From: Acidobacteriota bacterium
Lineage (GTDB): Bacteria > Acidobacteriota > Terriglobia > Terriglobales > Acidobacteriaceae
Assembly: GCA_021780095.1 (NCBI GenBank)
Contig: JAJXZK010000400.1
Location: 1-12,385, forward strand
Direction: 5' to 3'
DNA: 12,385 nucleotides
Shown: positions 1 through 6,698 of the stretch, piece by piece
Layout: each line of letters begins with the position of its first letter
How positions within the stretch are numbered: the first letter of the stretch is position 1
Position numbers and translations under genes: made by a program
The notes under the pieces: generated by a model
What the model was told of the DNA's origin: nothing
Database searches by the model: none
The model's input: the letters and a program-made list of their open reading frames with translations, nothing else

Positions 1-141
1 TCGCAACCTTCTCAAATCCTAATTTGGAAGGAAGCCTCAACTCAACTGCGGATGTTATTTCCTGCACCATACTCAACCTCCGGAAGCAATCCTTCCAACT
101 TGCCTGCACGATTCGAAGCGTTCCAACCGACTCCTAGATAG
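1..141. other. Left-edge stretch, possible 3' end of an upstream plus-strand gene
   Basis: No gene can be assigned. Two plus-strand frames are open from the window edge: one ends with TAG at 139-141, the other with TAG at 135-137. Either could be the tail of a gene running convergently into the phosphatase that stops at 142. The open stretches are under 50 codons, neither shows a recognisable motif, and I see no clear terminator hairpin. It may equally be non-coding. Confidence 0.2.
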
Positions 142-1287
142 CTACTGTACTCGCAACAATGCCAGGGCCGTGCGATCATCCGTGAGTTCAACTTCCCCAT
201 CGAAGGATTCTACTGCCGACCAGACGCTGTTGAGCAACTGTTCTGCCTGTGTACCACGCCAGCTACGGACTTCTTCAACCAGGCGCTCGGGGCCAAATTC
301 CTCTTCGCCGCGAAACACCTCTGTCAATCCGTCCGTATATAAGAGAAATCGGCTGTTTTGCTCGAGATGATATCGCATTGAGGTATAGGTCATCCCGGGC
401 AACATACCAACCGGAGTTCCGCTGGCGCCAATTTCCTGCACATTCTTGCCATGCACCAAAAAGCCGGGATTATGTCCTGCGTTGACGACATCCAGCGTAT
501 GTTCAGCGGGATTCAGCTGGGCAAAGATGGCGGTGACATAGCGGCGGCGGGTTTCCGCACCGTCGGACTCCTGAACATGATTGAGTTTAGCGGCCATTTC
601 CTCCAGTGGAACGCCGGAGGCAGCCATGGCGCGGAATGCCGAGCGAAACGACGTACCGACCAGGGCGGAAGCTAAACCTTTGCCGGCGACATCGGCGACC
701 ACCATCATCCATCCGCCCGCGGGTAATCGAAGGATATCCAGATAGTCTCCGCCGACTTCATAACAGGTCTGTGAGCGCGCGGAAATGCTGTACCCGGGGA
801 TCACCGGCATGGATTGCGGCAACAGACTGCGCTGAATTTCACGCGCCGAGGCCAGATCCTGCTGCACTCTTTCCAGGTCGAGTGTGCGCTCGTGGTAGCG
901 GGCGTTCTCAATGGCCACCGCGGCCTGCATGGACAGATTCTCCAGGAAATCCTGCTCGTATAAGGAGAGCGGCGCGCAATCGCGGGTAAGCACAATCATC
1001 TCTGTCAGTAGCGCTCCGCTGCGATCGAGCAGAGGAAAGCGAAAACACCCGCGTTTCGGGTCGGAGGTCGGCGGATGCAGCAGATAGCGGGGCTGAATCT
1101 CTCCATAGGAGAAAGGAAACGCGGTGAAGAACGCACCGGCCATTTCAAGTTCGCGAACACTCAACTCGAGGACGGCGCGCAGTACGCTGTCGAGCTCGAT
1201 GGTGCTGTGAATTTTGTGGCTTGCCTCCAACAACGCCTGCAGACGCGCGATTTGCTGCTGCAGGTGAAGGGTGCTTTCGATCTCCAT
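142..1287 (-). CDS. GAF-domain PP2C/SpoIIE-type serine/threonine phosphatase
   Basis: A soluble 381-residue RsbU-like phosphatase, expected to dephosphorylate a Ser/Thr-phosphorylated regulator such as an anti-anti-sigma (STAS) protein in the cytoplasm. Residues about 15-130 read as a GAF-like sensor, ending in the typical helix LSMQAAVAIENAR. A short helical linker with EIQRSLLP (150-157) leads into the PP2C domain. Metal-binding and core motifs are intact: VGGDYLD (178-184), ADVAGKGL (198-205), NAGHNP (269-274), LYTDGLTEV (316-324) and TDDRTAL (369-375). The ATG at 1287 is chosen because AAGGAG lies 5 bases upstream; the frame stays open to an ATG at 1392 but has no such site. It is divergent from the membrane phosphatase at 1579. 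No kinase or STAS partner is in the window, so the target is unknown. PP2C identity is secure; the ligand of the GAF domain is not visible. Confidence 0.93.
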   Translation of the reverse strand: MEIESTLHLQQQIARLQALLEASHKIHSTIELDSVLRAVLELSVRELEMAGAFFTAFPFSYGEIQPRYLLHPPTSDPKRGCFRFPLLDRSGALLTEMIVLTRDCAPLSLYEQDFLENLSMQAAVAIENARYHERTLDLERVQQDLASAREIQRSLLPQSMPVIPGYSISARSQTCYEVGGDYLDILRLPAGGWMMVVADVAGKGLASALVGTSFRSAFRAMAASGVPLEEMAAKLNHVQESDGAETRRRYVTAIFAQLNPAEHTLDVVNAGHNPGFLVHGKNVQEIGASGTPVGMLPGMTYTSMRYHLEQNSRFLLYTDGLTEVFRGEEEFGPERLVEEVRSWRGTQAEQLLNSVWSAVESFDGEVELTDDRTALALLRVQ

Positions 1288-1420
1288 CACAGCTCCTTCC
1301 GCGTCGTTGTTGAGTGTGCGCGCAAATCTACTGTTCTCCGGGAATTCTACTATTCGAGGTTCGAAAATGACTCTATGAACAGCAAGATACATGAAGGATG
1401 AGATTGCGGCTAAGTGAATT

Positions 1421-1528
1421 CGGCAGGCCGCGGATTGCGAGGATGGCGAAGGCGCGCTATGAGACGGATAATGCCGCGGTGATTCGATCCCCGGTCGACT
1501 AGAAAGGTATGAGGGGAGCGGCCTGCCG
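1421..1528. repeat. 11-bp perfect inverted repeat between the divergent phosphatase genes
   Basis: CGGCAGGCCGC at 1421-1431 has its exact reverse complement, GCGGCCTGCCG, at 1518-1528, with 86 bases between. Both arms lie in the 291-base region between the two divergent PP2C starts. The arms are too far apart for a normal terminator. They could be a pair of operator half-sites, the base of a long RNA stem on the plus-strand leader, or chance in GC-rich DNA. Confidence 0.4.
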
Positions 1529-1578
1529 GGTTCGATTCTTTGGGTGGAATGCGGAGATTGGAGTGGTATTCTCGTGGC

Positions 1579-3678
1579 ATGTTGCTCCGGAAGAAGTTAG
1601 CGGCATGTGCTCTCTTGCTCGCCGCATCGCTATTGGCGCAACAAAGAGACTTTGCTGGTCCGCAGCAGAAGTCCGCCCTGGCGACGCCTATTCTGGCGGT
1701 GGAAGGACTTGGGCCAGGCGCGGTGGCAGTGGATGGCGTGTGGCAGTTTCACACCGGCGATAATCTCGAATGGGCGTCTCCATCCTTCGATGATTCCGCG
1801 TGGGAGCCGATGCAGGCCACCGGCTCCTGGGGCAGTCAAAGCCATCCTGGATACACTGGCTACGCCTGGTATCGTCGCCATGTGCAAATTCACAACGTTC
1901 CCGATGGCCATACGAAATATGCCCTATTGATGCCGCCGGTCGACGATGCCTATGAAGTTTTCTGGAACGGGAAGCCAATCGGACAATTCGGCAAGTTCCC
2001 GCCGCGGCCGCGCTGGTACTACTCGACCTTCCCTCGCAGTTTTCCCGTGCCTTCGGCAGAGTCTGGGACAATTGCCATCCGAGTTTGGAAGTCGCCGCTG
2101 TTGTTTGTTGACCCGGACTCACTCGGCGGCATGTATGGCCCACCGCTGCTAGGGGACGCAGACACCATCGATGCACAATTGGCGGCGTCCAACGCTCAGA
2201 ACATGCGACAGAACCTATACGATTTCACCCTGGTGAATTTGTATGGTTTTGTGACCCTGCTGAGTGTGCTGCTGTGGAGCCGCAATCGAAAAGTCAAACT
2301 CTTCCTGTGGCTGGCCATCTTTACAGCGACGCCGGTGATGCTGTTTGTGATCCAGGGGGTGCTGCAGATCCCGATTTACTTTGGGATTGGGCGCGGGTTC
2401 AATCAGCCCATCTATGCGCTGAATCACGTATCTCTCTGGTTCCTGCTGCTCTATTTGCTGCGACTGGACGGCCGTCCAATTCTGGTGCGGTGGACACGGG
2501 TGCTCGCCATCGTCACCGTCGGCGCCGGAGTGCTGGACGGGGCGCTGGCATTCTTCTGGGGCAATGCTGGCGCAGGAATGCTGACCCTGGACGCGACTTT
2601 GACGACGTTGATCCTAGTAGTGGAAGTCTTCCCGTTCGTCATCATTGCCATCGGCATCCGACAGCGACTGGAGCCGTCGCGGTGGTGGCTTGCGATCAGC
2701 GCCTTCGTATCGCAAATGATCAATACAATTGCGGATGCCACCTCCGCGGGCCAGCGATTTACCCACTGGACCCTGTACTACAGGGTGACAACGCCGTTGT
2801 TTACTGTGTTTGGCGTCCACTTCACCGCCGCCGACCTGGCCGGAATCGCGTTGTTCCTCTCGATTCTGTATGCCGTCTACCGCTACAGCATGGAGCAGCA
2901 GGCACGCCAGAACGCCCTGGAGCAGGAGATGCAGAGTGCGCGCGAAATTCAGCGCGTGCTGATTCCCGACACGCTGCCATCGCTGGAAGGATTCGCCATG
3001 TCGAGCGCCTACCAACCAGCGCAGGAAGTAGGCGGAGACTTCTTTCAGATTATTCATGAAGATGAAGGATCGACGATTGTCGCGCTCGGGGATGTCAGCG
3101 GCAAAGGCCTGAAGGCTGCCATGAGCGTGTCTCTGATCGTCGGGGTGCTGCGCTCGTTGTCCGGTGAAAACTCCAGCCCGGTGCAAATGCTGGAGGGACT
3201 GAACCGCTGTTTGTGCGGAAGGCTTCAAGGCGGTTTCGTCACTGCGATTGTGATGCGCCTGTTTCCAAACGGCAAAGTCATCCTGGCCAACGCCGGGCAC
3301 CTGCCGCCGTTTCTAAATTCAGCGGAGCTGCAGATCGAGGGGTCCTTGCCCCTGGGGCTCCTCTCGTTCGCCGAGTATAGCGAAGTCCAGATGCAATTGC
3401 ATCCGGGAGACCACCTCAGCCTGTATACAGACGGGTTGGTGGAGGCTCGAAGCTCGACGGGAGAAATCTACGGATTTGAGCGCTTGAATACGTTGTTTGC
3501 AACCCGACCCACGGCACAGCAGGCGACGCAGGCAGCGGTTGCATTCGGGCAGGAAGACGACATCACCGTACTGACGCTGACCCGACTCGAAGCGGGTGAG
3601 GAATCCACGACCTCGCTGTCGGCGCCATTCCTGGAGCCCGCCCTCGAGTTGCTAGATTGTGATGGTCATTCTCGCTGA
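1579..3678 (+). CDS. Membrane receptor phosphatase: jelly-roll ectodomain, about 7 TM helices, PP2C/SpoIIE domain
   Basis: A 699-residue probable transmembrane sensor that couples an outside signal to protein dephosphorylation inside. Residues 1-21 form a signal peptide (MLLRKK then a hydrophobic stretch to LLAQQ). Residues about 45-195 resemble the sugar-binding jelly roll of family 2 glycosidases: VDGVWQF, FDDSAWEP, then a GYAWYRR segment. Hydrophobic helices lie near 216-233, 239-260, 280-294, 306-326, 335-360, 367-385 and 404-433, an arrangement like 7TMR-DISM receptors. A helical linker (446-467, with EIQRVLIPDTLP) joins a PP2C domain with VGGDFFQ (484-490), GDVSGKGL (504-511), NAGHLPP (571-577), LYTDGLVEA (615-623) and EDDITVL (659-665), all intact. 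The frame extends upstream to ATG 1549 and TTG 1540; ATG 1579 gives the cleanest signal peptide, but its ribosome site is weak, so the start is uncertain. Sugar binding is inferred from fold resemblance only. Confidence 0.9.
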   Translation: MLLRKKLAACALLLAASLLAQQRDFAGPQQKSALATPILAVEGLGPGAVAVDGVWQFHTGDNLEWASPSFDDSAWEPMQATGSWGSQSHPGYTGYAWYRRHVQIHNVPDGHTKYALLMPPVDDAYEVFWNGKPIGQFGKFPPRPRWYYSTFPRSFPVPSAESGTIAIRVWKSPLLFVDPDSLGGMYGPPLLGDADTIDAQLAASNAQNMRQNLYDFTLVNLYGFVTLLSVLLWSRNRKVKLFLWLAIFTATPVMLFVIQGVLQIPIYFGIGRGFNQPIYALNHVSLWFLLLYLLRLDGRPILVRWTRVLAIVTVGAGVLDGALAFFWGNAGAGMLTLDATLTTLILVVEVFPFVIIAIGIRQRLEPSRWWLAISAFVSQMINTIADATSAGQRFTHWTLYYRVTTPLFTVFGVHFTAADLAGIALFLSILYAVYRYSMEQQARQNALEQEMQSAREIQRVLIPDTLPSLEGFAMSSAYQPAQEVGGDFFQIIHEDEGSTIVALGDVSGKGLKAAMSVSLIVGVLRSLSGENSSPVQMLEGLNRCLCGRLQGGFVTAIVMRLFPNGKVILANAGHLPPFLNSAELQIEGSLPLGLLSFAEYSEVQMQLHPGDHLSLYTDGLVEARSSTGEIYGFERLNTLFATRPTAQQATQAAVAFGQEDDITVLTLTRLEAGEESTTSLSAPFLEPALELLDCDGHSR

Positions 3679-3723
3679 CGCATTCCCGAATAACCTATAG
3701 AGCAGTTTCCCTCTTGGCATTAT

Positions 3724-3758
3724 GACAAACCCATCGGCGTTGGGCCGATAGGTTTGTC
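3724..3758. terminator. Strong hairpin between convergent genes, probable bidirectional terminator
   Basis: GACAAACC-C-ATCGGC at 3724-3738 pairs with GCCGAT-A-GGTTTGTC at 3744-3758 around a 5-base loop. This gives a stem of 8 plus 6 base pairs with one mismatch. It lies 45 bases after the receptor phosphatase stop and 62 bases beyond the stop of the convergent surface-protein gene. Neither strand has a following run of T, so it is not a canonical intrinsic terminator. It may act as a transcript-end stabilising stem or with Rho. Confidence 0.6.
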
Positions 3759-3820
3759 AAGGAACGACCTGCTGTTCTGTTGCGGCAAGAATGAGCACGG
3801 TCAACAGGAATCCGCCATCA

Positions 3821-6043
3821 CTAGAAAGTAAGGGTTACCGGTGCAGACAGGTTTCCCGCGTACACAGCACTCACTGAATAGGTGCCATGAAGTCCGCTGG
3901 TGCTGAAATGTGCCACGCCACTCCCGGTAAGTTTTGACGATTGGTAAGGCGTAATACCGAGATATAACTCGACAAAGCCGGTAGCCGGATGGCCGGAAAT
4001 AGGAGAGATACTGACATCGATTTTCGAGCTCTGTTGTGTGATCTGAATTCCAGGATCATATGCGATGACAGAGTAGCTGACGGACTCGGAGGTCTGGTTG
4101 CCGGCAGCATCGACAGCCTGGACGGTATAAAGCTGGTTGGTGCCAGTCTGGGAAGTGTTTACAGAACTGGTAATCGTGCCCGTGTTCGATGTGGGCGAGA
4201 ACGTGGATGCCCCACAGGTGACCACTCCGGAAAGGGTATCGGTGCAACTGTAGGTAGCAGTAACAGCCTGCCCCTGAATATAGTCCCCCAGGATCAACGT
4301 ATCGGAAGCTGGAGACAGCGTCGGCCCGGAACTCACGATTGGCGAAACCGTGTCCACATTGATGGGATAGGTGTAATAGGAGGTAGACCAGCTATCTGTG
4401 GAGGCGTTCTTAGTAAATTGGAGTTCCTCAGTCCCAGCACAGTCCCTGGCGAAGTAGTGAACGAGATAATTGCCGTCCGCAGGTACGGTCAGGGTCTCCT
4501 TTGGCGTGGCGAAAACGGTTGCGGGAGGATCGGACGGGTTGGCCTGAAGTGGACAAACAACACCGCTTGCGACGGTGGTATCTGTAGATGTGGGTACCGA
4601 CGGCGAGGGCAGAACACTATTCGCCGACGAGATTCCGTATGTGATGGTCTGTATTGGTGAGGCAATAAAGCTGCTTGCACCTGGAAGATTCGTACCGGTC
4701 AACACAGGCGGCTGACTGGACAGGGTGACAACTGGATTCCGAGTATTCACCCAATAGCCTGGACGCTGGTTCTGGACGGTGACTGTGGTCAAGTCTTCAG
4801 GAACTCCGGTGAGCGGAAGGAAGGTGGAGTTGGGGTGCGAAGTATAACCGCTCGACGTATACAGGCCCGGACCGCTGAAGTCGACAAGCAGGTTCTGCGG
4901 ACAGGTTAGGTCTTGCAGGCCGGATGCCGGGTCGAACGTGCAGGGCCCGCCCGTCCAGCCCTCGCTGGCCTCCAGTAAGCCGACCCCTTCATGAAACGTG
5001 GGGCCATTATTGGGAGTCGCAATGTCTGGCAGCGTAAAGCTGGGACCATCGAAGACATCTTGAAATATCTCATTGGGCAGTGAGGAAACCGGGCACTGGG
5101 CGCCGCTCGGGGTGGTGCTGGTGCCAGACGTGCATTCCAGCGTGTAGAGCGTGCAGGCCGGTAGTCCGTTGAGGAGTTCTCCCGTGTGAATCATACAAGA
5201 GGAAGTAGCAAAGGAAGTATTGAGAACGAGGGTCGTTTGAAACGTGGTGGGATCCACGGGAATGTCTGTGATATAGGGGACCGTTCCGGAGGTGATGGAT
5301 AAGCTGCCCGCCTGCTGGGCCTTGGAGAGGTCATACACGAACTGGAACTTTTGATTCGATGTCGAATCGATGGCGTAGTCCTGAGTTATGTTCGTCTGGG
5401 AGATCGTGTTCCCCGTGAAGTTTACCTGCCCTGAGACTCCCGTTTGAGTGCAATTCGTATTCAGGTAGAGTGACGAGCTGGCTAGATAGTCACCGAGGTT
5501 GACGAGATCAAATTGGACCTGCTGTTGGCCCGATACGAGATAACTGCTGATGTCGAGGGGTGCAACGCCATAGGTCGCCACCAAGGCGTCGGGATCCTGG
5601 CCTACAAGGGTGCCTACGGCCGATGAAAAGCCTGAGTTATAGCACTCCTGCGAATGGTCGGTTCCACTGCTGGATGAGGAGGTCGAGGTTCCCCCACTGC
5701 AGATATCTACTGGGGTTCCGGCGGCCGTCCCGGATGTGCCCTGCGTCACAGTGAGATTGATAAAGTTGTCGACTAAGAGATTGGCATTGGTGGTACCGGC
5801 GGAGGGGCTGGATGTGAGCACAGCCTGGATGGGAGAGACAGAGCAATTCAGATTCACCGTAGAGGTATTGAAATTGACTGGAGGGGAGTTTTTATTGGGC
5901 TGAGCCGAGGTGTTGCCTAGAGCCAGTCGCACATAAACAGGGCTAAACACCGTAATGTTGGGATTCTGGGCGGACAGTATCGGAACTATCAGGGCCATGC
6001 ATGCGGCAATTGGACCATAACAGAGGACGGAGGGTTTCTTCAT
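3821..6043 (-). CDS. Secreted Ser/Thr-rich protein with C-terminal Ig-like domains
   Basis: A 740-residue exported protein of unknown function. Residues 1-25 are a signal peptide (MKKPSVLCYG, then a hydrophobic core ending ILSAQ). The start at 6043 is chosen because AAGGAG lies 9 bases upstream and because it begins the signal peptide; the frame itself stays open to 6127. The mature part is rich in Ser, Thr, Asn and Gly, with a Ser/Thr run near 119-127. It has 14 cysteines (67, 115, 134, 198, 283, 297, 304, 317, 368, 381, 497, 535, 600, 610), an even number that suggests disulfides. Residues about 500-560 look like an Ig/Fn3-type strand set. About 563-660 form an Ig-like domain ending VDAAGN (644-649). 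About 661-740 form a second bacterial Ig-like domain. I recognise no catalytic motif, LPXTG, PEP-CTERM or C-terminal beta-barrel. It may be an extracellular adhesin or matrix protein, but that is inference. It is divergent from the oxidoreductase operon. Confidence 0.85.
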   Translation of the reverse strand: MKKPSVLCYGPIAACMALIVPILSAQNPNITVFSPVYVRLALGNTSAQPNKNSPPVNFNTSTVNLNCSVSPIQAVLTSSPSAGTTNANLLVDNFINLTVTQGTSGTAAGTPVDICSGGTSTSSSSSGTDHSQECYNSGFSSAVGTLVGQDPDALVATYGVAPLDISSYLVSGQQQVQFDLVNLGDYLASSSLYLNTNCTQTGVSGQVNFTGNTISQTNITQDYAIDSTSNQKFQFVYDLSKAQQAGSLSITSGTVPYITDIPVDPTTFQTTLVLNTSFATSSCMIHTGELLNGLPACTLYTLECTSGTSTTPSGAQCPVSSLPNEIFQDVFDGPSFTLPDIATPNNGPTFHEGVGLLEASEGWTGGPCTFDPASGLQDLTCPQNLLVDFSGPGLYTSSGYTSHPNSTFLPLTGVPEDLTTVTVQNQRPGYWVNTRNPVVTLSSQPPVLTGTNLPGASSFIASPIQTITYGISSANSVLPSPSVPTSTDTTVASGVVCPLQANPSDPPATVFATPKETLTVPADGNYLVHYFARDCAGTEELQFTKNASTDSWSTSYYTYPINVDTVSPIVSSGPTLSPASDTLILGDYIQGQAVTATYSCTDTLSGVVTCGASTFSPTSNTGTITSSVNTSQTGTNQLYTVQAVDAAGNQTSESVSYSVIAYDPGIQITQQSSKIDVSISPISGHPATGFVELYLGITPYQSSKLTGSGVAHFSTSGLHGTYSVSAVYAGNLSAPVTLTF

Positions 6044-6141
6044 ACGTTCGTTACTCCTTGTAGATTTCTTGCACTTCGGCAAATCGAGGGGGCGCGACTC
6101 GCCGCTGGACGAATCTCGAGTGTGCACTGCGAATCTCTTAG

Positions 6142-6183
6142 GGGGACTTGTGCGCGATCACTGGAACCAAGCGGGGACTTGGT
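6142..6183. repeat. 9-bp direct repeat plus overlapping palindrome, candidate operator
   Basis: GGGGACTTG occurs at 6142-6150 and again at 6173-6181. The 31-base offset is close to three helical turns, so both copies would face the same side of the DNA. The second copy lies within a perfect palindrome, ACCAAG-N6-CTTGGT, at 6166-6183. That palindrome overlaps by two bases a minus-strand TTGACC that could be a -35 box. The site lies 99-140 bases upstream of the surface-protein start. No regulator is identified. Confidence 0.3.
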
Positions 6184-6265
6184 CAAAGTTTGAAATGAGC
6201 GCCAGTGAAGGCGAGCTAATCGTAACGTCGCGGGCTCGGCTGTGTCAACAAAAATCGCGGACCAA

Positions 6266-6281
6266 TGTGATAAAGGTCACG
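6266..6281. promoter_or_regulatory. CRP/FNR-family-like binding site
   Basis: TGTGA-TAAAGG-TCACG at 6266-6281 matches the classical CRP pattern TGTGA-N6-TCACA at nine of ten conserved positions. It lies 148 bases upstream of the ferredoxin-subunit start and 223 bases upstream of the divergent surface-protein start. A CRP-like factor could act on either gene. The same bases can be read as an extended -10 element, so a repressor-type position over a promoter is also possible. Confidence 0.4.
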
Positions 6282-6328
6282 CGTGTTGGTGTTCCAGGAC
6301 ACGGCCCTTGGCAACCCACGAGCCTCTA

Positions 6329-6463
6329 ATGAAAACGGGCGAGTGCGCGGTCGCAAACGGACTTGAAATTGTGGCGATCAACGCCCTGGGCAAAGGGATG
6401 AAAGTGCCCAGCTATGACGAGGTGAACCATGGCAGTCCAGCCACGCGGGAAAGTTACCATTGA
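6329..6463 (+). other. Possible 44-codon small ORF overlapping the ferredoxin-subunit start
   Basis: ATG at 6329 opens 44 codons ending TGA at 6461-6463, overlapping the ferredoxin subunit by 35 bases in another frame. The product starts MKTGECAVANGLEIV and includes NALGKGMKVPSYDEV. About two thirds of its codons end in G or C, as in neighbouring real genes, and the central part has alternating hydrophobic residues. There is no ribosome-binding site before it and I recognise no family. It could be a coupled leader peptide, a remnant of a lost gene, or chance. Confidence 0.22.
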
Positions 6464-6698
6464 TGCCGAAGAGTGCAAGGGATGTGGGCTGTGTGTGGCC
6501 TCCTGTCCGCCGCAGTGCCTAGAACTGGCGCCCGAACTAAATGCCCATGGAGTTCATCCTGCGCGCTGCAACGGACACATTTGCACCGGGTGCGGTATCT
6601 GCTTTTATTGCTGTCCCGAGCCGGGCGCAATCACCGTCTACCGCATGAAGGCGAAGGCCACGGAAGCGAAGGAGAGCGAATATGCGCCAACTTTGTAA
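6429..6698 (+). CDS. 2x[4Fe-4S] ferredoxin (delta) subunit of 2-oxoacid:ferredoxin oxidoreductase
   Basis: An 89-residue electron-transfer subunit with two bacterial-ferredoxin cluster motifs. The first is C16-x2-C19-x2-C22-x3-C26-P and the second is C52-x2-C55-x2-C58-x3-C62-P. In this family the clusters carry electrons from the thiamine diphosphate site to soluble ferredoxin. Extra cysteines at 30, 47 and 61 are present, and C61 directly precedes ligand C62. The start is supported by GAGGTG, four bases before the ATG. It is the first gene of a three-gene operon: the alpha-subunit ATG lies 17 bases inside its 3' end, which suggests translational coupling. The length fits a stand-alone VOR/KOR delta subunit. 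A generic ferredoxin is the alternative, but the gene order makes the subunit role very likely. Confidence 0.93.
   Translation: MAVQPRGKVTIDAEECKGCGLCVASCPPQCLELAPELNAHGVHPARCNGHICTGCGICFYCCPEPGAITVYRMKAKATEAKESEYAPTL

Larger units (their letters stand above)
6044..6428. promoter_or_regulatory. Divergent intergenic region of 385 bases
   Basis: This lies between the surface-protein gene (minus) and the oxidoreductase operon (plus) and must hold promoters for both. Visible elements are a 9-bp direct repeat and a palindrome at 6142-6183, a CRP-like palindrome at 6266-6281, and a small plus-strand ORF from 6329. On the minus strand TTGACC (complement of 6182-6187) resembles a -35 box, but no convincing -10 follows at the right distance. 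TGTGATAAAG around 6266-6275 resembles an extended -10 on the plus strand, without a good -35. No firm transcription start can be assigned. Confidence 0.5.

Noticed and set aside
1337..1375. TAGAAT on the minus strand (complement of 1344-1349) as the -10 box of the GAF-PP2C gene
   Set aside because: It matches -10 at five of six bases and is well placed, but no -35-like hexamer occurs 15-19 bases upstream. Not annotated as a promoter.
1440..1510. TTCGATCC-like T-loop sequence suggesting a tRNA remnant
   Set aside because: No acceptor stem, D-arm or anticodon arm can be folded around it, so the short match is taken as chance.
2274..3059. 261-codon plus-strand frame inside the receptor phosphatase
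   Set aside because: It overlaps the membrane helices and linker of the real gene in another frame and is rich in Arg, Gly and Ala without domain motifs.
6069..6329. 86-codon plus-strand frame in the divergent region, ending in TAATG with the next small ORF
   Set aside because: It starts at a TTG with no ribosome site, its codon use is mixed, it runs through the candidate operators, and the product resembles nothing I know. The TAATG junction alone is weak evidence.
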